A stretch of DNA of 64,000 nt from Ponticaulis profundi (lineage in GTDB: Bacteria; Pseudomonadota; Alphaproteobacteria; Caulobacterales; Hyphomonadaceae). Below are positions 25,949 through 35,354 of this stretch, in pieces. Made by a program: the position numbers and the translations under genes. The DNA is taken from NCBI RefSeq assembly GCF_042659465.1, contig NZ_JBHSSW010000004.1, positions 186,001 through 250,000 on the forward strand, written 5' to 3'. Below the pieces are notes generated by a model that saw only the letters and a program-made list of their open reading frames with translations, was not told the DNA's origin and ran no database searches. Every line of letters starts with the position of its first letter. Position 1 is the first letter of the stretch.

Positions 25949-26566
25949 TTATGAGGAGTAGAATTCGACAACCAGGTTTGGTTCCATTTTCACTGGGTAT
26001 GGAACGTCAGACAGGGTTGGGATGCGAACGAATGTCGCTGACATCGCTTTTGGATCGACGTCGATATAGTCAGGAATGTCACGCTCAGCAGAGCCGAGAG
26101 CTTCCAGAACCAGCGCCATGTTCTTTGCGCGGTCGCGAACTTCAACCACGTCACCTGGCTTCAGGCGATAGGAAGGAATGTTCGTGCGAACGCCATTAAC
26201 CTTCACGTGAGCGTGGTTCACGAACTGACGCGCAGCGAAGATTGTTGGAACGAATTTAGAGCGGTAAACGAATGCGTCCAGACGGCACTCGAGCAGACCG
26301 ATCAGAAGCTCGGCAGTGTTACCTTTACGGCGGTTTGCTTCGTCATAGGTTTTGCGGAACTGCTTCTCGGTGATGTCACCATAGTAGAATTTCAGTTTCT
26401 GCTTTGCCATGAGCTGCGTACCGAAGTCAGACAGTTTGCCGCGACGTGCGCCGCCGTGTTGACCTGGACGGTTTGGACGTTTGTTTACAGGGGACTTTGG
26501 GCGGCCCCAGATGTTTTCGCCGACGCGGCGGTCAATTTTGTACTTCGTGGAATGTCTGCGAGACAT
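25949..26566 (-). CDS. rpsD: 30S ribosomal protein S4
   Basis: S4 is a primary 16S rRNA-binding protein that nucleates small-subunit assembly. The 205-residue alphaproteobacterial form begins MSRRHSTKYKIDRR and has the internal S4 RNA-binding domain (CRLDAFVYRSKFVPTIFAARQFVNHAHVKVNG written in the family pattern around residues 94-125), RLKPGDVVEVRD, and ends LVVEFYSS. ATG 26566 has GAGG 6 nt upstream; the reading frame extends further 5' but without conservation. As often in this group, it stands apart from the other ribosomal operons. Confidence 0.97.
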   Translation of the reverse strand: MSRRHSTKYKIDRRVGENIWGRPKSPVNKRPNRPGQHGGARRGKLSDFGTQLMAKQKLKFYYGDITEKQFRKTYDEANRRKGNTAELLIGLLECRLDAFVYRSKFVPTIFAARQFVNHAHVKVNGVRTNIPSYRLKPGDVVEVRDRAKNMALVLEALGSAERDIPDYIDVDPKAMSATFVRIPTLSDVPYPVKMEPNLVVEFYSS

Positions 26567-26694
26567 AATAACCTCAATATGTGACTGGCTCCGGTTCACC
26601 ACAGGTTTGCAGCGAACGATCTCAACGGCGGAAACCAACCTACCCGTCATAGCTCCGCACCCGAATAAACGGGGCGAAGCGCGCTAAAAGCCTG

Positions 26695-26720
26695 AAAGGG
26701 GCAGCTGTGTCAAGTGCCCC
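26695..26720 (-). terminator. Terminator-like hairpin after the dehydrogenase gene
   Basis: GGGGCA (26698-26703) pairs with TGCCCC (26715-26720); on the - strand TTTCAGG follows. It sits 6 bp after the dehydrogenase stop. The short T run makes it only a probable terminator, so rpsD may have its own promoter downstream. Confidence 0.5.
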
Positions 26721-26726
26721 GTTCGA

Positions 26727-27731
26727 TTACCACTCGACGACGATTTTGCCGAAATGCTGCTGTGATGCCTGCAGCTCGAACGCCTTGGCCAGCTCTTCCA
26801 GCGGGAAGCTCTTGTAAATGACGGGTTTGATGTCGCTCGCATCGATCGCGTCGATCATATCTTCCTGCTCCTGACGAGAGCCGACGGAAATACCAGATAC
26901 GGTGATATTCGCCGAGAAGAGTGCGGCCGTTGGCACTTCACCTGATACGCCGGTCAGAACGCCGATCAGCGAGATATGACCGCCAACGCGGCTCGCCTGG
27001 ATGGACTGGGCCATCGTGCCTGGACCACCGATTTCGACCACTTCGTCCACGCCAATGCCGCCGGTCAGCTTCTTCGCTTCACGGCCCCATTCCGGCGTTT
27101 CCTTGTAGTTGATCACATGGTCTGCGCCGAGAGCCTTCAATTTCTCGAGCTTCTCATTGGAAGAGGAGGTTGAAATCACACGGCAACCCATAGCTTTGGC
27201 AAATTGCAGGGCAAAGATCGAAACACCGCCAGTGCCCTGGGTCAGCACCCAGTCGCCAGCTTTCAACCCGCATTCTGTCACCATGCCGCGCCAGGCTGTC
27301 AGAGCCGCACACGGCAGTGTCGCAGCCTCTGCATAGCTCCAGCCTTCTGGAATTTTTGTCAGCACCTGTTCTGAGCAGGCGACCAGTTCAGCGGCAAAGC
27401 CATCGGCATGATCACCGGGCACGCCGAGCAGTTTGTCGAGCGCAGGGCGTCCATCTCGCCAGTTCGGGAAGAAGGTCGACAGAACCTTGTCACCCTTTTT
27501 AAAGCGTGTGACGCCTTCGCCAACGTCGACGATTTCGCCAGCACCATCTGACATCAGAATGCGACCGTCATCCGCTGGCATGCCGCCAATCGCAACGATA
27601 AAGTCATGATAGTTGAGCGATGACGCATGTACGCGCATCAGGACTTCGCCTTTGCCGGGTTTTGGATCCGGACGCTCTTCGATGACAATGTTTTCCAGTC
27701 CACCTGGCTTTTTCAGCGCAGCAACTTTCAT
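26727..27731 (-). CDS. MDR-family NAD(P)-dependent dehydrogenase/quinone reductase, zinc-less type
   Basis: A 334-residue medium-chain dehydrogenase. The GroES-like N-terminal domain shows SLNYHDFIVAIGG and no catalytic-zinc Cys at that position, which argues for a quinone oxidoreductase or enoyl reductase rather than a true alcohol dehydrogenase. The Rossmann part contains VLTQGTGGVSIFALQFAKAMG and the conserved ALGADHVINYKE. The C-terminus QQHFGKIVVEW is typical. GGGAGGAA precedes the ATG. An EthD-domain gene lies 92 bp upstream on the same strand. Confidence 0.88.
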   Translation of the reverse strand: MKVAALKKPGGLENIVIEERPDPKPGKGEVLMRVHASSLNYHDFIVAIGGMPADDGRILMSDGAGEIVDVGEGVTRFKKGDKVLSTFFPNWRDGRPALDKLLGVPGDHADGFAAELVACSEQVLTKIPEGWSYAEAATLPCAALTAWRGMVTECGLKAGDWVLTQGTGGVSIFALQFAKAMGCRVISTSSSNEKLEKLKALGADHVINYKETPEWGREAKKLTGGIGVDEVVEIGGPGTMAQSIQASRVGGHISLIGVLTGVSGEVPTAALFSANITVSGISVGSRQEQEDMIDAIDASDIKPVIYKSFPLEELAKAFELQASQQHFGKIVVEW

Positions 27732-27822
27732 AGTGTTCCTCCCAATTCCTTGATTCCGAGATAAGGGGCTGTGGGGCGTGCGACAATCCTCTCGCAGCGT
27801 CAGCCCGATGCGGTTTTCTGCA

Positions 27823-28188
27823 TCAGAAGATTTCGTGTTCTTCCGTCATGAAGACAGCTGACTTCGAGAATTCGATGAAGCGCTTTTCATCTTCGAGCAG
27901 AGCCCGTGCGGCAGCTTTGCCAGCGTCGGAGGTCGAGCCCGCCTGCATGGCTTCGAGTGAGTCCCACCAGATTTCGGTGATGCCATCATAAGGCTGTTTC
28001 AGACCGCGCGTCGGGATGAAGCTTTCATTGATTTCATCCATACCCGTATGGCTCTGAACATAGCGTTTGGCTCCAATGGTCTCGGCATAGCTTTTTACCA
28101 GAGGACCATGGTCTTCGAGCCAGGTTTTCAGAAAGTCTGCGCGGCTCATGCCGTCTTTCCGGGTGATGCAGTAAACAAGCTTGATCAT
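27823..28188 (-). CDS. EthD-domain protein
   Basis: A 121-residue single-domain protein of the EthD family (dimeric alpha-beta barrel). MIKLVYCITRKDGMSRADFLKTWLEDHGPLV is the typical opening, and DGITEIWWDSLEAMQAG the second conserved part. Members act in degradation pathways or as small-molecule-binding proteins, usually without a proven reaction. It is the first gene of the - strand run that continues with the dehydrogenase, and both could act on the same substrate class. Confidence 0.87.
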   Translation of the reverse strand: MIKLVYCITRKDGMSRADFLKTWLEDHGPLVKSYAETIGAKRYVQSHTGMDEINESFIPTRGLKQPYDGITEIWWDSLEAMQAGSTSDAGKAAARALLEDEKRFIEFSKSAVFMTEEHEIF

Positions 28189-28374
28189 GTATTCCTCCCA
28201 ATTCTCATATCTTTTTGATCAAGTATGAGCGGGTGGCAGCATTATGAAAACCGTTTACGTTGCGCCAATCATTGCTGTTTTTCATTGCCAAATCAGGCCG
28301 GGTCAGTGTTTCTTGCAGGCTTACCCAGCGTCAGCCTTGGCATGATGCGATAAACAGAAAGACTTGGGGGGAGC

Positions 28375-29583
28375 ATGATGAAATCAATTCTTTGGCCATG
28401 TGCGGCCGCTTTGCTGAGCCTGTCGGCGCTTGCTCAGGATGAGACAACACCGGGCGTGAGCATGGAAGAGACGGCGCAGACCGGGGCGTCCGAGCGTCCT
28501 GATTATGGCAATTCTGACAGCTGGCTCTGCCACCCGGGTAAAGCGGGAGATGATGCTTGTTCTGGCGATCTGACGACGACGATTGTGCGTGCAGGCGATG
28601 GAAGCGTGGAGCCGCTGACAGAGGTCGAACCTTTTGTTGCTGCAACGGATCCCGCCATTGATTGCTTCTATGTTTATCCAACGGTCTCGACGGATCAGTC
28701 TGGCAATAGCGATATGATTGCCGATGCAGCTGAAAAACGTGTCACTTATGTACAGTTTGCGAGGTTTGGTTCGGTATGTCGCACATTTGCGCCGATGTAT
28801 CGCCAGATCACGCTCAAAGGTCTTTTCGAATCCATGTCCGGTAAGCAGGACGCGTTCGATCCGGCGATGGGCTATCTCGATGTGAAGGCTGCCTGGGAAC
28901 ACTATCTGGAACACGAAAACAATGGACGCGGCGTCGTTCTGGTTGGACATTCACAGGGCGCAAACATGATCCAGCTTCTGCTCGCGAATGATATTCTGGG
29001 CAGTGAGGCTGAGGACTTGGTGATCTCTGCCATGCCGATTGGCTACACCATTCCGGTTGATGCAGAGACGCATGCATTCAACGGCATGCCGCTTTGCGAG
29101 AGCAAGACCCAGACGGGCTGTCTCATCAGCTATGTTTCATTCCGGAAGGACGCACCGCCACCTGCATCGGCATGGTTTGGGATGACCAGCCCGGATGGCA
29201 AACCGGCGGCGTGTGTAAATCCGGGGGCTCTGACGGGCGAGGGTGCACTTCATCCCTATCTCTCGAACACGCCAGATCCGACTGGTAAGCCCCCGGCATT
29301 TGCAGGCGATACAATTGCTGTGACAACACCATTTGCGAGCCTGCCCGGTCTGTTGAGCGCCGAGTGTGTGTCAGATGGCACGCATACCTATCTCGCGGTC
29401 GAAACACATGCTGATCCTGCTGATCCGCGTACCGACCGCGTGGCTGGTGACGTTTATGTCGGCGGCACTCTAGCTGCGGATTGGGGGCTGCATCTTGGTG
29501 ACATGCATATGGCCATGGGAAATCTGCTTCAGATCGCTGAAACGCAGGGCGCCGCCTGGATTGAAGCGCAAGCCGAACAATGA
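28375..29583 (+). CDS. DUF3089 family alpha/beta-hydrolase, exported
   Basis: A 402-residue protein with a signal peptide (CAAALLSLSALAQDE) and a DUF3089 alpha/beta-hydrolase domain. WLCHPGKAGDDACSGDL and AIDCFYVYPTVSTDQSGNSDM are family marks; the nucleophile elbow is VLVGHSQGANM; the late DWGLHLGDMHMAMGNLL supplies the His region. Several cysteines suggest periplasmic disulfides. GGGGGGAG precedes two adjacent ATGs, and either may be used. The substrate is unknown; esterase activity is expected for the fold. Confidence 0.88.
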   Translation: MMKSILWPCAAALLSLSALAQDETTPGVSMEETAQTGASERPDYGNSDSWLCHPGKAGDDACSGDLTTTIVRAGDGSVEPLTEVEPFVAATDPAIDCFYVYPTVSTDQSGNSDMIADAAEKRVTYVQFARFGSVCRTFAPMYRQITLKGLFESMSGKQDAFDPAMGYLDVKAAWEHYLEHENNGRGVVLVGHSQGANMIQLLLANDILGSEAEDLVISAMPIGYTIPVDAETHAFNGMPLCESKTQTGCLISYVSFRKDAPPPASAWFGMTSPDGKPAACVNPGALTGEGALHPYLSNTPDPTGKPPAFAGDTIAVTTPFASLPGLLSAECVSDGTHTYLAVETHADPADPRTDRVAGDVYVGGTLAADWGLHLGDMHMAMGNLLQIAETQGAAWIEAQAEQ

Positions 29584-29660
29584 TGAATTGACGAATCTGG
29601 CCCGGCAAGATCACATTGTGAAAAGCGAGGCTTTCACATTTGGGGGTGGTGCCGGGCTAT

Positions 29661-30116
29661 ATGAATTCTAATCTTACGTTTCAGCTCGCACTTGGGTCCG
29701 GGCTGATCATCTCAACCATCATCATTTCAGTCGTTCTGATCGCTGCTGCGATTCAGGTTCTGCTCTTCCTCGCAAACAAGGTATCGCGGGGACACCACAC
29801 TCTGGAATCCATGCTGGCACTTATCGTGACAACGACATGGTTCGTGTTCGTCGTGACGGTGAATGTCTGGATCTGGGCGGGTGCGTTTCTCGCACTGGGC
29901 GTTTTCAGCAGTCTGGAAGAAGCTCTGTATTTCTCACTGGTCTCGTTTACCACGCTCGGTTTTGGCGACATCATCCTGCCGGAACAATGGCGGTTATTGT
30001 CGGGCTTTACAGCAACGGCCGGATTCATTCTTTTCGGACTGGGCACAGCTTTCCTGTTCGAAATCATGTCTCGCTATTATAACGAGAACCGTCGCCGTAG
30101 AGATAAAAAGCACTAA
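29661..30116 (+). CDS. Two-helix potassium channel family protein
   Basis: A 151-residue membrane protein. The ion-channel pore block SFTTLGFGDIILPEQW carries a K+-selectivity-filter-like TTLGFGD (residues 97-103) between hydrophobic helices (about 12-38, 52-80 and 108-127), so it has at least one extra N-terminal helix compared with the minimal two-helix pore. There is no RCK/TrkA-N domain; the tail is short and basic (NENRRRRDKKH). I choose ATG 29661 after a G-rich stretch over a TTG at 29640. The next gene starts 12 bp downstream. Confidence 0.85.
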   Translation: MNSNLTFQLALGSGLIISTIIISVVLIAAAIQVLLFLANKVSRGHHTLESMLALIVTTTWFVFVVTVNVWIWAGAFLALGVFSSLEEALYFSLVSFTTLGFGDIILPEQWRLLSGFTATAGFILFGLGTAFLFEIMSRYYNENRRRRDKKH

Positions 30117-30128
30117 TCGGATTTTATC

Positions 30129-31604
30129 ATGACCCGTGATCACGCCAGCCTGCGACAGCGCGCGCAAAGCCTGAGCCAATCCGGTCAGGCAGGGGCCGCC
30201 ATTCAGGCCTACAGCGCCCTGTTGCGTGCCTTTCCCGCCGATGCCGAAAGCTGGTATAATCTGGCACATCTCCTGCGCAGAACGGGAAACTACCCTGGCG
30301 CGCTTGGCGCATATGATCAGGCGCTGCGCCATGGTATTTCTTCACCGGAAGAGGTGCACCTCAATCGCTCAGTCCTTTTCCTCGAAGGATTAAGGGATGC
30401 GCAGGCCTGTGAAGCAGAATTGAATGCAGCGCTTGCTATCAAACCGGACTACACAGCAGCCCTGTTCAATCTGGGGGGCTTGCAGGAAGATCTGGGCAAG
30501 CGTGAAGAGGCACGCGCGACATACGAAAGATTGCTGGCGCTTGAACCGCGAAATGCAGAATATCTAGCCCGGCGCGCAGGCGTGGAACCGGCGGGTAATC
30601 CGTCCGAGACCATCATTTCAGAACTTCGCGCAGCACTTCAGCGCAGTGATCTTTCGCCAGCAGACCGCTCACAACTTGGCTTTGCACTTGGTCGGCTGCT
30701 GGATGGGCGTTGCGATTGGACAGCGGCTTTCGAGGCTTACCGTGACGCCAACGAACAGGCACAGAAAGCCGCGCCGAAATTTCGCTATTCCAAAGCGCAG
30801 GATATCGCTCGGCGCGACGATACAAAAGCGGCGTTCCCAACGGCTTTCGATCATTCGATGCATCATCCTGCAGGTAAAAGCGAGCCGGTATTCATTCTGG
30901 GGATGTTTCGGTCCGGTTCGACGCTGGTCGAGCAAGTGCTTTCCGGGCATCCGGATGTGGTCTCTGGCGGTGAGCTGGATCTTCTGATGCACCTTTCTCG
31001 CGCGCTTGGTGGGAAAGCAGAAAGGATTGCAGCCGCGTCGGAGGCGCAGATCACATCGGCGCGGGATCAATATCAGGGTATCATCGACAAGATCGGCCAA
31101 GGGCGGCCCATCGTTACGGATAAGCGTCCCGAGAATTTCTGGGATATCGGTTTGATCAAACGCCTCTTTCCTAAGGCAAAGATCATCCACACCCAGCGCA
31201 ATCCGCTTGATAACTGCTTGTCGGTGTATTTCCAGAACCTGCACCCATCGCTCAGCTACGCGATGGATCTGGAGGCGTGTGCAGAGCACTTGATGATCGA
31301 GCGACAAATGATGGCGCACTGGGAAGCGCTCTGGCCCGAAGATATTCTAACGGTGAAGTATGCCGACATGGTGTCAGCTCCGGATGAGACGATAGTAGGC
31401 GTCCTGGGCTTTCTCGGTCTGCCATGGGATGATGCCTGTCTGCGCTTTTACGAAGCCGACAGCATTGTGCGGACCGCCAGTGTCTGGCAGGTCCGCCAAC
31501 CCTTGCATGCTCAGTCGCTCAGGCGCTGGAAGAACTATGAAGCCTTCCTCACGCCTCTGAAAGATCGCTTTGCGACTTCGATCGTTGCTGACGAGCTTTC
31601 ATGA
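30129..31604 (+). CDS. TPR-repeat sulfotransferase family protein
   Basis: A 491-residue protein. Residues 1-150 are tetratricopeptide repeats (AESWYNLAHLLRRTGNYPGALGAYDQAL; AALFNLGGLQEDLGKREEARATYERLLAL). From residue 255 a sulfotransferase domain follows: the 5'-PAPS-binding loop VFILGMFRSGSTLVEQVLSGHP, TDKRPENFWDIGLIKRLFPKAKIIHTQRNPLDNCLSVYFQ as the 3'-phosphate binding part, and SVWQVRQPLHAQSLRRWKNY at the C-terminus. This architecture is common in aquatic alphaproteobacteria; acceptors are unknown. No signal peptide is visible, so it should be cytosolic. Confidence 0.9.
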   Translation: MTRDHASLRQRAQSLSQSGQAGAAIQAYSALLRAFPADAESWYNLAHLLRRTGNYPGALGAYDQALRHGISSPEEVHLNRSVLFLEGLRDAQACEAELNAALAIKPDYTAALFNLGGLQEDLGKREEARATYERLLALEPRNAEYLARRAGVEPAGNPSETIISELRAALQRSDLSPADRSQLGFALGRLLDGRCDWTAAFEAYRDANEQAQKAAPKFRYSKAQDIARRDDTKAAFPTAFDHSMHHPAGKSEPVFILGMFRSGSTLVEQVLSGHPDVVSGGELDLLMHLSRALGGKAERIAAASEAQITSARDQYQGIIDKIGQGRPIVTDKRPENFWDIGLIKRLFPKAKIIHTQRNPLDNCLSVYFQNLHPSLSYAMDLEACAEHLMIERQMMAHWEALWPEDILTVKYADMVSAPDETIVGVLGFLGLPWDDACLRFYEADSIVRTASVWQVRQPLHAQSLRRWKNYEAFLTPLKDRFATSIVADELS

Positions 31605-31700
31605 GCGTCCCGGTTCCAGCGTTCATTTATTGTTGGCTTCCGCGAAATTCTTATAACTTGAAAGCTGGCGAATCTTGCATTCTGGGGGTATGGAGCGGTC

Positions 31701-33983
31701 ATGACTGATACCGCCGACCTCAAAGACAAGATCATCGCTGCCATGCAGGCTGAGCAATCCGAAACGGATGCGGCTGGACATGGCATTAATGCCGAAGAAT
31801 GGGACCGCTTGATCACGCGGCTTGAACGCAAGCCAAATCTGGTTGAGCTGGGTATCTACTCGGTCATGTGGTCAGAGCATTGCTCTTACAAATCCTCGCG
31901 TCGACACCTCTCTAAATTCCCGACCAAGAATGCGTCTGTCATTCAGGGGCCGGGCGAGAATGCTGGTGTGATCGATATTGGTGACGGGCAGGCGGCTATC
32001 TTCAAGATGGAGAGCCACAACCACCCATCTTACATCGAGCCTTATCAGGGCGCGGCGACGGGCGTGGGCGGTATTCTGCGCGATGTCTTCACAATGGGCG
32101 CGCGACCGATCGCTCTGGTCAATGCGCTGCGTTTCGGTTCGCCGGATCACCCAAAAACCCGTAGTCTCGTGGCAGGCGTCGTTGCCGGCATTGGCGGCTA
32201 TGGCAATTGTGTCGGCGTACCAACTGTCGCTGGCGAGACCCAGTTCGACGAAGGCTATAATGGCAACATCCTCGTGAATGCGATGGCCGTTGGCCTGGCT
32301 GATCAGGACAAGATTTTCTATGCGCGCGGTGCAACGCCCGGCAATCCGATCTTCTATGTCGGCTCCAAGACGGGTCGCGACGGTATTCACGGCGCGACGA
32401 TGGCGTCGGCTGAATTTTCTGAAGGTGACGAGGAAAAACGTCCGACTGTTCAGGTTGGCGACCCATTCACCGAGAAGCTCCTTATCGAAGCCTGCCTTGA
32501 GCTGATGGAAACAGATGCCATTCAGGCCATTCAGGACATGGGGGCAGCCGGTCTCACTTCGTCTTCGGTCGAAATGGCAGACAAGGGCGGTATCGGCGTC
32601 GAGATGGATCTCGATAAGGTGCCTCAGCGCGAAGACGGCATGACAGCGTATGAAATCATGCTGTCAGAGAGTCAGGAGCGCATGCTCATGGTTCTCAAGC
32701 CGGGAAAAGAAGACGTTGCCAAAGCCATTTTCGACAAATGGGACCTGGATGCCGAAGTCATCGGTATGACAACCGATACCGGCCATATGGTGCTGAAACA
32801 GTTTGGCGAAGTGGTTTGCGACATTCCGGTTCCGCCACTCGCCGAAGACGCGCCGAATTATGATCGCCCATGGAATGAGCCGCCGAAGCGCGCGCCACTT
32901 GGCGATTCTGCATATGTGGCACCGGAAGATTACGGTCAGACACTCCTGAAGCTCATGTCCTGTCCGGACATGGCGTCCAAGCGTTGGGTCTGGGAACAGT
33001 ATGATCGTCACGTCATGGGTGATACGGTCGACAGTTCCACATCTGGCGGCGATGCCGCCATCGTCCGCATCCACGGAACGAAGAAGGCGCTTGCGATCTG
33101 TTCCGATTGTAACCCGCACTATGTCGCTGCTGATCCTTATGAAGGTGGCAAGGGCGTGGTCGCAGAAGCCTACCGCAACCTTTCTGCCGTTGGCGCGAAA
33201 CCGATCGCGATTACGGACAACCTCAATTTCGGGAACCCTGAAAAGCCAAACACAATGGGCTATATTGTGAAGGCGATTGAGGGCATGGCTGAGGCTTGCG
33301 GCGCACTGGATTTCCCAGTCGTTTCGGGCAATGTGTCGCTCTATAACGAGACAGACGGCAAAGCCATTCCACCAACACCTGTAGTGGGCGGTGTCGGCCT
33401 GATCGAAGATGTCTCGAAAATTGCCACTCTGAAAGGCGCGCAACCGGGCGATGCGATCATCCTCGTTGGCAAAACAACGCCGCACCTTGGTGCAACGCTT
33501 TATGCCCGTGAAATTCTGGGCCTGAAGGGCGATGCACTCGGTCCGGCTCCGGCCGTGAACCTCGCCGACAACAAGAAGAACTCGGATTTTGTCCGTACAG
33601 TCATCGAGGCTGGCCTCGTCAATGCTGTCCATGACGTTTCCGATGGCGGCACAGCCTGCGCGGTGGCGGAAATGGCGCTGTCAGGCAACGTAAATGCCCA
33701 GATGCTGTCGCACCGGAATGCTGCGATCATGGCGTACTTCGCGGAAAGTCACGGTCGCTTCCTGATTGCTCTGCCTATGGACAAGGTTGATGCCTTCAAC
33801 GAGCTGATCAAGTCGCACAATGTCGCGGCTCAGCACGTCGGTGATTTCCTCGAAGATGATGTCCACAATGGCCCGGGTGTTTTCCTGGGACTGGACTCGA
33901 TCGACACGGGTGACTTCGTTTCGCTTGCCGACCTGCGCGCTGCGCATGAAGGCTGGATGCCGAAATATATGGCGGGTGAATAG
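31701..33983 (+). CDS. purL: Phosphoribosylformylglycinamidine synthase subunit PurL
   Basis: PurL converts FGAR, ATP and ammonia to FGAM in purine synthesis, with ammonia delivered by PurQ and helped by PurS. The 760 residues match the small, separate-subunit form. WSEHCSYKSSRRHL near residue 57, the ESHNHPS motif from residue 104, GGILRDVFTMGARPIAL, and DMGAAGLTSSSVEMADKGG are signature blocks; the second half repeats the AIR-synthetase-like fold (ITDNLNFGNPEKP; VHDVSDGGTACAVAEMA). GGAGC precedes the ATG. purQ and purS are not in the window. Confidence 0.97.
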   Translation: MTDTADLKDKIIAAMQAEQSETDAAGHGINAEEWDRLITRLERKPNLVELGIYSVMWSEHCSYKSSRRHLSKFPTKNASVIQGPGENAGVIDIGDGQAAIFKMESHNHPSYIEPYQGAATGVGGILRDVFTMGARPIALVNALRFGSPDHPKTRSLVAGVVAGIGGYGNCVGVPTVAGETQFDEGYNGNILVNAMAVGLADQDKIFYARGATPGNPIFYVGSKTGRDGIHGATMASAEFSEGDEEKRPTVQVGDPFTEKLLIEACLELMETDAIQAIQDMGAAGLTSSSVEMADKGGIGVEMDLDKVPQREDGMTAYEIMLSESQERMLMVLKPGKEDVAKAIFDKWDLDAEVIGMTTDTGHMVLKQFGEVVCDIPVPPLAEDAPNYDRPWNEPPKRAPLGDSAYVAPEDYGQTLLKLMSCPDMASKRWVWEQYDRHVMGDTVDSSTSGGDAAIVRIHGTKKALAICSDCNPHYVAADPYEGGKGVVAEAYRNLSAVGAKPIAITDNLNFGNPEKPNTMGYIVKAIEGMAEACGALDFPVVSGNVSLYNETDGKAIPPTPVVGGVGLIEDVSKIATLKGAQPGDAIILVGKTTPHLGATLYAREILGLKGDALGPAPAVNLADNKKNSDFVRTVIEAGLVNAVHDVSDGGTACAVAEMALSGNVNAQMLSHRNAAIMAYFAESHGRFLIALPMDKVDAFNELIKSHNVAAQHVGDFLEDDVHNGPGVFLGLDSIDTGDFVSLADLRAAHEGWMPKYMAGE

Positions 33984-34091
33984 TTTCTGAATCTGTTCAA
34001 AAATTTGTCAGAAGACGAAACATTTGAGCGGCTCTGGCGTTGCTGAAGCACGCGTGCTTTTGCGCGTGACAGAACGAACCAGAGGACTCTC

Positions 34092-35294
34092 ATGTTGAAA
34101 CGAACCTTTTCGCTCGCGACGGTTTCCGCCGCAGCTTTGGCGTGCGCGCCATTTTCCTTTGCTCAGGAAACAGAAGCCCTCGAGATCTTGTCCAGTGATG
34201 GCGCCGCCCTAATGGCGACACCGCTTGAAACCTTTGACAGCCCCTGGGCAATGACCTTTCTGCCGGATGGGCGCGCGCTTGTAACCGAGATGGCCGGTAA
34301 AATCTGGCTCCTCAACGCTGATGGCTCCAAGGCAGGCGAAATCACCAATGTGCCGGTGGTGACGAAACGCAATCAGGGCGGATTGGGCGATATCATCCTT
34401 CATCCAGACTTTGCGCAGAACAACACCGTGTTTCTGTCTTATGTCGAGCGCGATCCGGAAGATGACACGCTGAGCGGCGCTGCGGTCGAGAAGGCTGTGC
34501 TGACGCTGACCGAAGCAGGTGGCGCGCTCGAAGATCGGGAAGTCATCTGGCGCCAGTCACAGAAAGTTCCTGGAAATGGCCATTATGGCATGCGCCTCGT
34601 GGTGGCGCCGGACGGCAATCTGATCATCACATCGAGTGAACGCCAGAAATTTTCCCCGGCGCAGAATATGGATATGAATCTTGGGAAGATTATCCGCGTC
34701 ACAACAGACGGAGAACCGCTCGAAGACAATCCGTTTTACGGATCGGGCGGCGTGACAGACACGATCTGGTCGCTGGGGCACCGGAACATGCTTGGCGCGG
34801 CTTTTGACGGTGATGGCCAGCTCTGGGTTCATGAGATGGGGCCTTCCGGCGGAGACGAGCTGAACCTCATCCTCAAAGGTGAGAACTATGGCTATCCCAT
34901 TGTTTCCAATGGTGAACATTACAATGGAAAGCAGTTCTTCGGAAATCACGAGGATTTCCCGATCTATGAAAACCCGGCGATCTCTTGGACACCAGTGATC
35001 AGCCCGGCAGGCCTTATCATTTATGATGGTGAGGCATTTGCAGACTGGCAGGGCGACGCCTTTATTGGCGGTCTCTCCTCGCAGGCATTGATCCGCGTCG
35101 AGTTTCAGCAGACCCCGCTCGATAATCAGGGCGCGGGTGGCAAATCCAGCACGATGGAAACAACGGCGACTGAAGCCGCCCGCTATGAGTGGGGCAAGCG
35201 TGTCCGGGAGGTCGAACAGGGCCCGGACGGTGCGATTTACGTTCTGGAAGATGAAGATGGCGGCCGCTTGATCCGCCTGGAACCAGCGGAATAG
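34092..35294 (+). CDS. PQQ-dependent aldose sugar dehydrogenase family protein
   Basis: A 400-residue exported protein with a signal peptide (AAALACAPFSFA-QET). The remainder is the six-bladed beta-propeller of soluble glucose/aldose sugar dehydrogenases: SPWAMTFLPDGRALVTEMAGKIWLL, QGGLGDIILHPDFAQNNTVFLSY, the catalytic His block GNGHYGMRLVVAPDG, GHRNMLGAAFDGDGQLWVHEMGPSGGDELN, and VEQGPDGAIYVLEDEDGGRLIRLEP. The reaction would be periplasmic sugar oxidation with PQQ; no pqq genes are in the window, so the cofactor may be taken up. A strong terminator follows. Confidence 0.93.
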   Translation: MLKRTFSLATVSAAALACAPFSFAQETEALEILSSDGAALMATPLETFDSPWAMTFLPDGRALVTEMAGKIWLLNADGSKAGEITNVPVVTKRNQGGLGDIILHPDFAQNNTVFLSYVERDPEDDTLSGAAVEKAVLTLTEAGGALEDREVIWRQSQKVPGNGHYGMRLVVAPDGNLIITSSERQKFSPAQNMDMNLGKIIRVTTDGEPLEDNPFYGSGGVTDTIWSLGHRNMLGAAFDGDGQLWVHEMGPSGGDELNLILKGENYGYPIVSNGEHYNGKQFFGNHEDFPIYENPAISWTPVISPAGLIIYDGEAFADWQGDAFIGGLSSQALIRVEFQQTPLDNQGAGGKSSTMETTATEAARYEWGKRVREVEQGPDGAIYVLEDEDGGRLIRLEPAE

Positions 35295-35300
35295 ATCATA

Positions 35301-35339
35301 AAAAAACCTCCCAGATGTGTCTGGGAGGTTTTCTTTTTT
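35301..35339. terminator. Bidirectional terminator between the sugar dehydrogenase and the barrel gene
   Basis: AAAACCTCCCAGA pairs with TCTGGGAGGTTTT around TGTG, flanked by A run on the left and TTCTTTTTT on the right. It can serve both convergent genes. Confidence 0.92.
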
Positions 35340-35354
35340 CCGGACGCTCAGGAC

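Noticed and set aside
34046..34059. AAGCACGCGTGCTT palindrome followed by TT between purL and the sugar dehydrogenase
   Set aside because: As a terminator the stem would be only five pairs with a four-base loop and a short T run; kept out for lack of strength.
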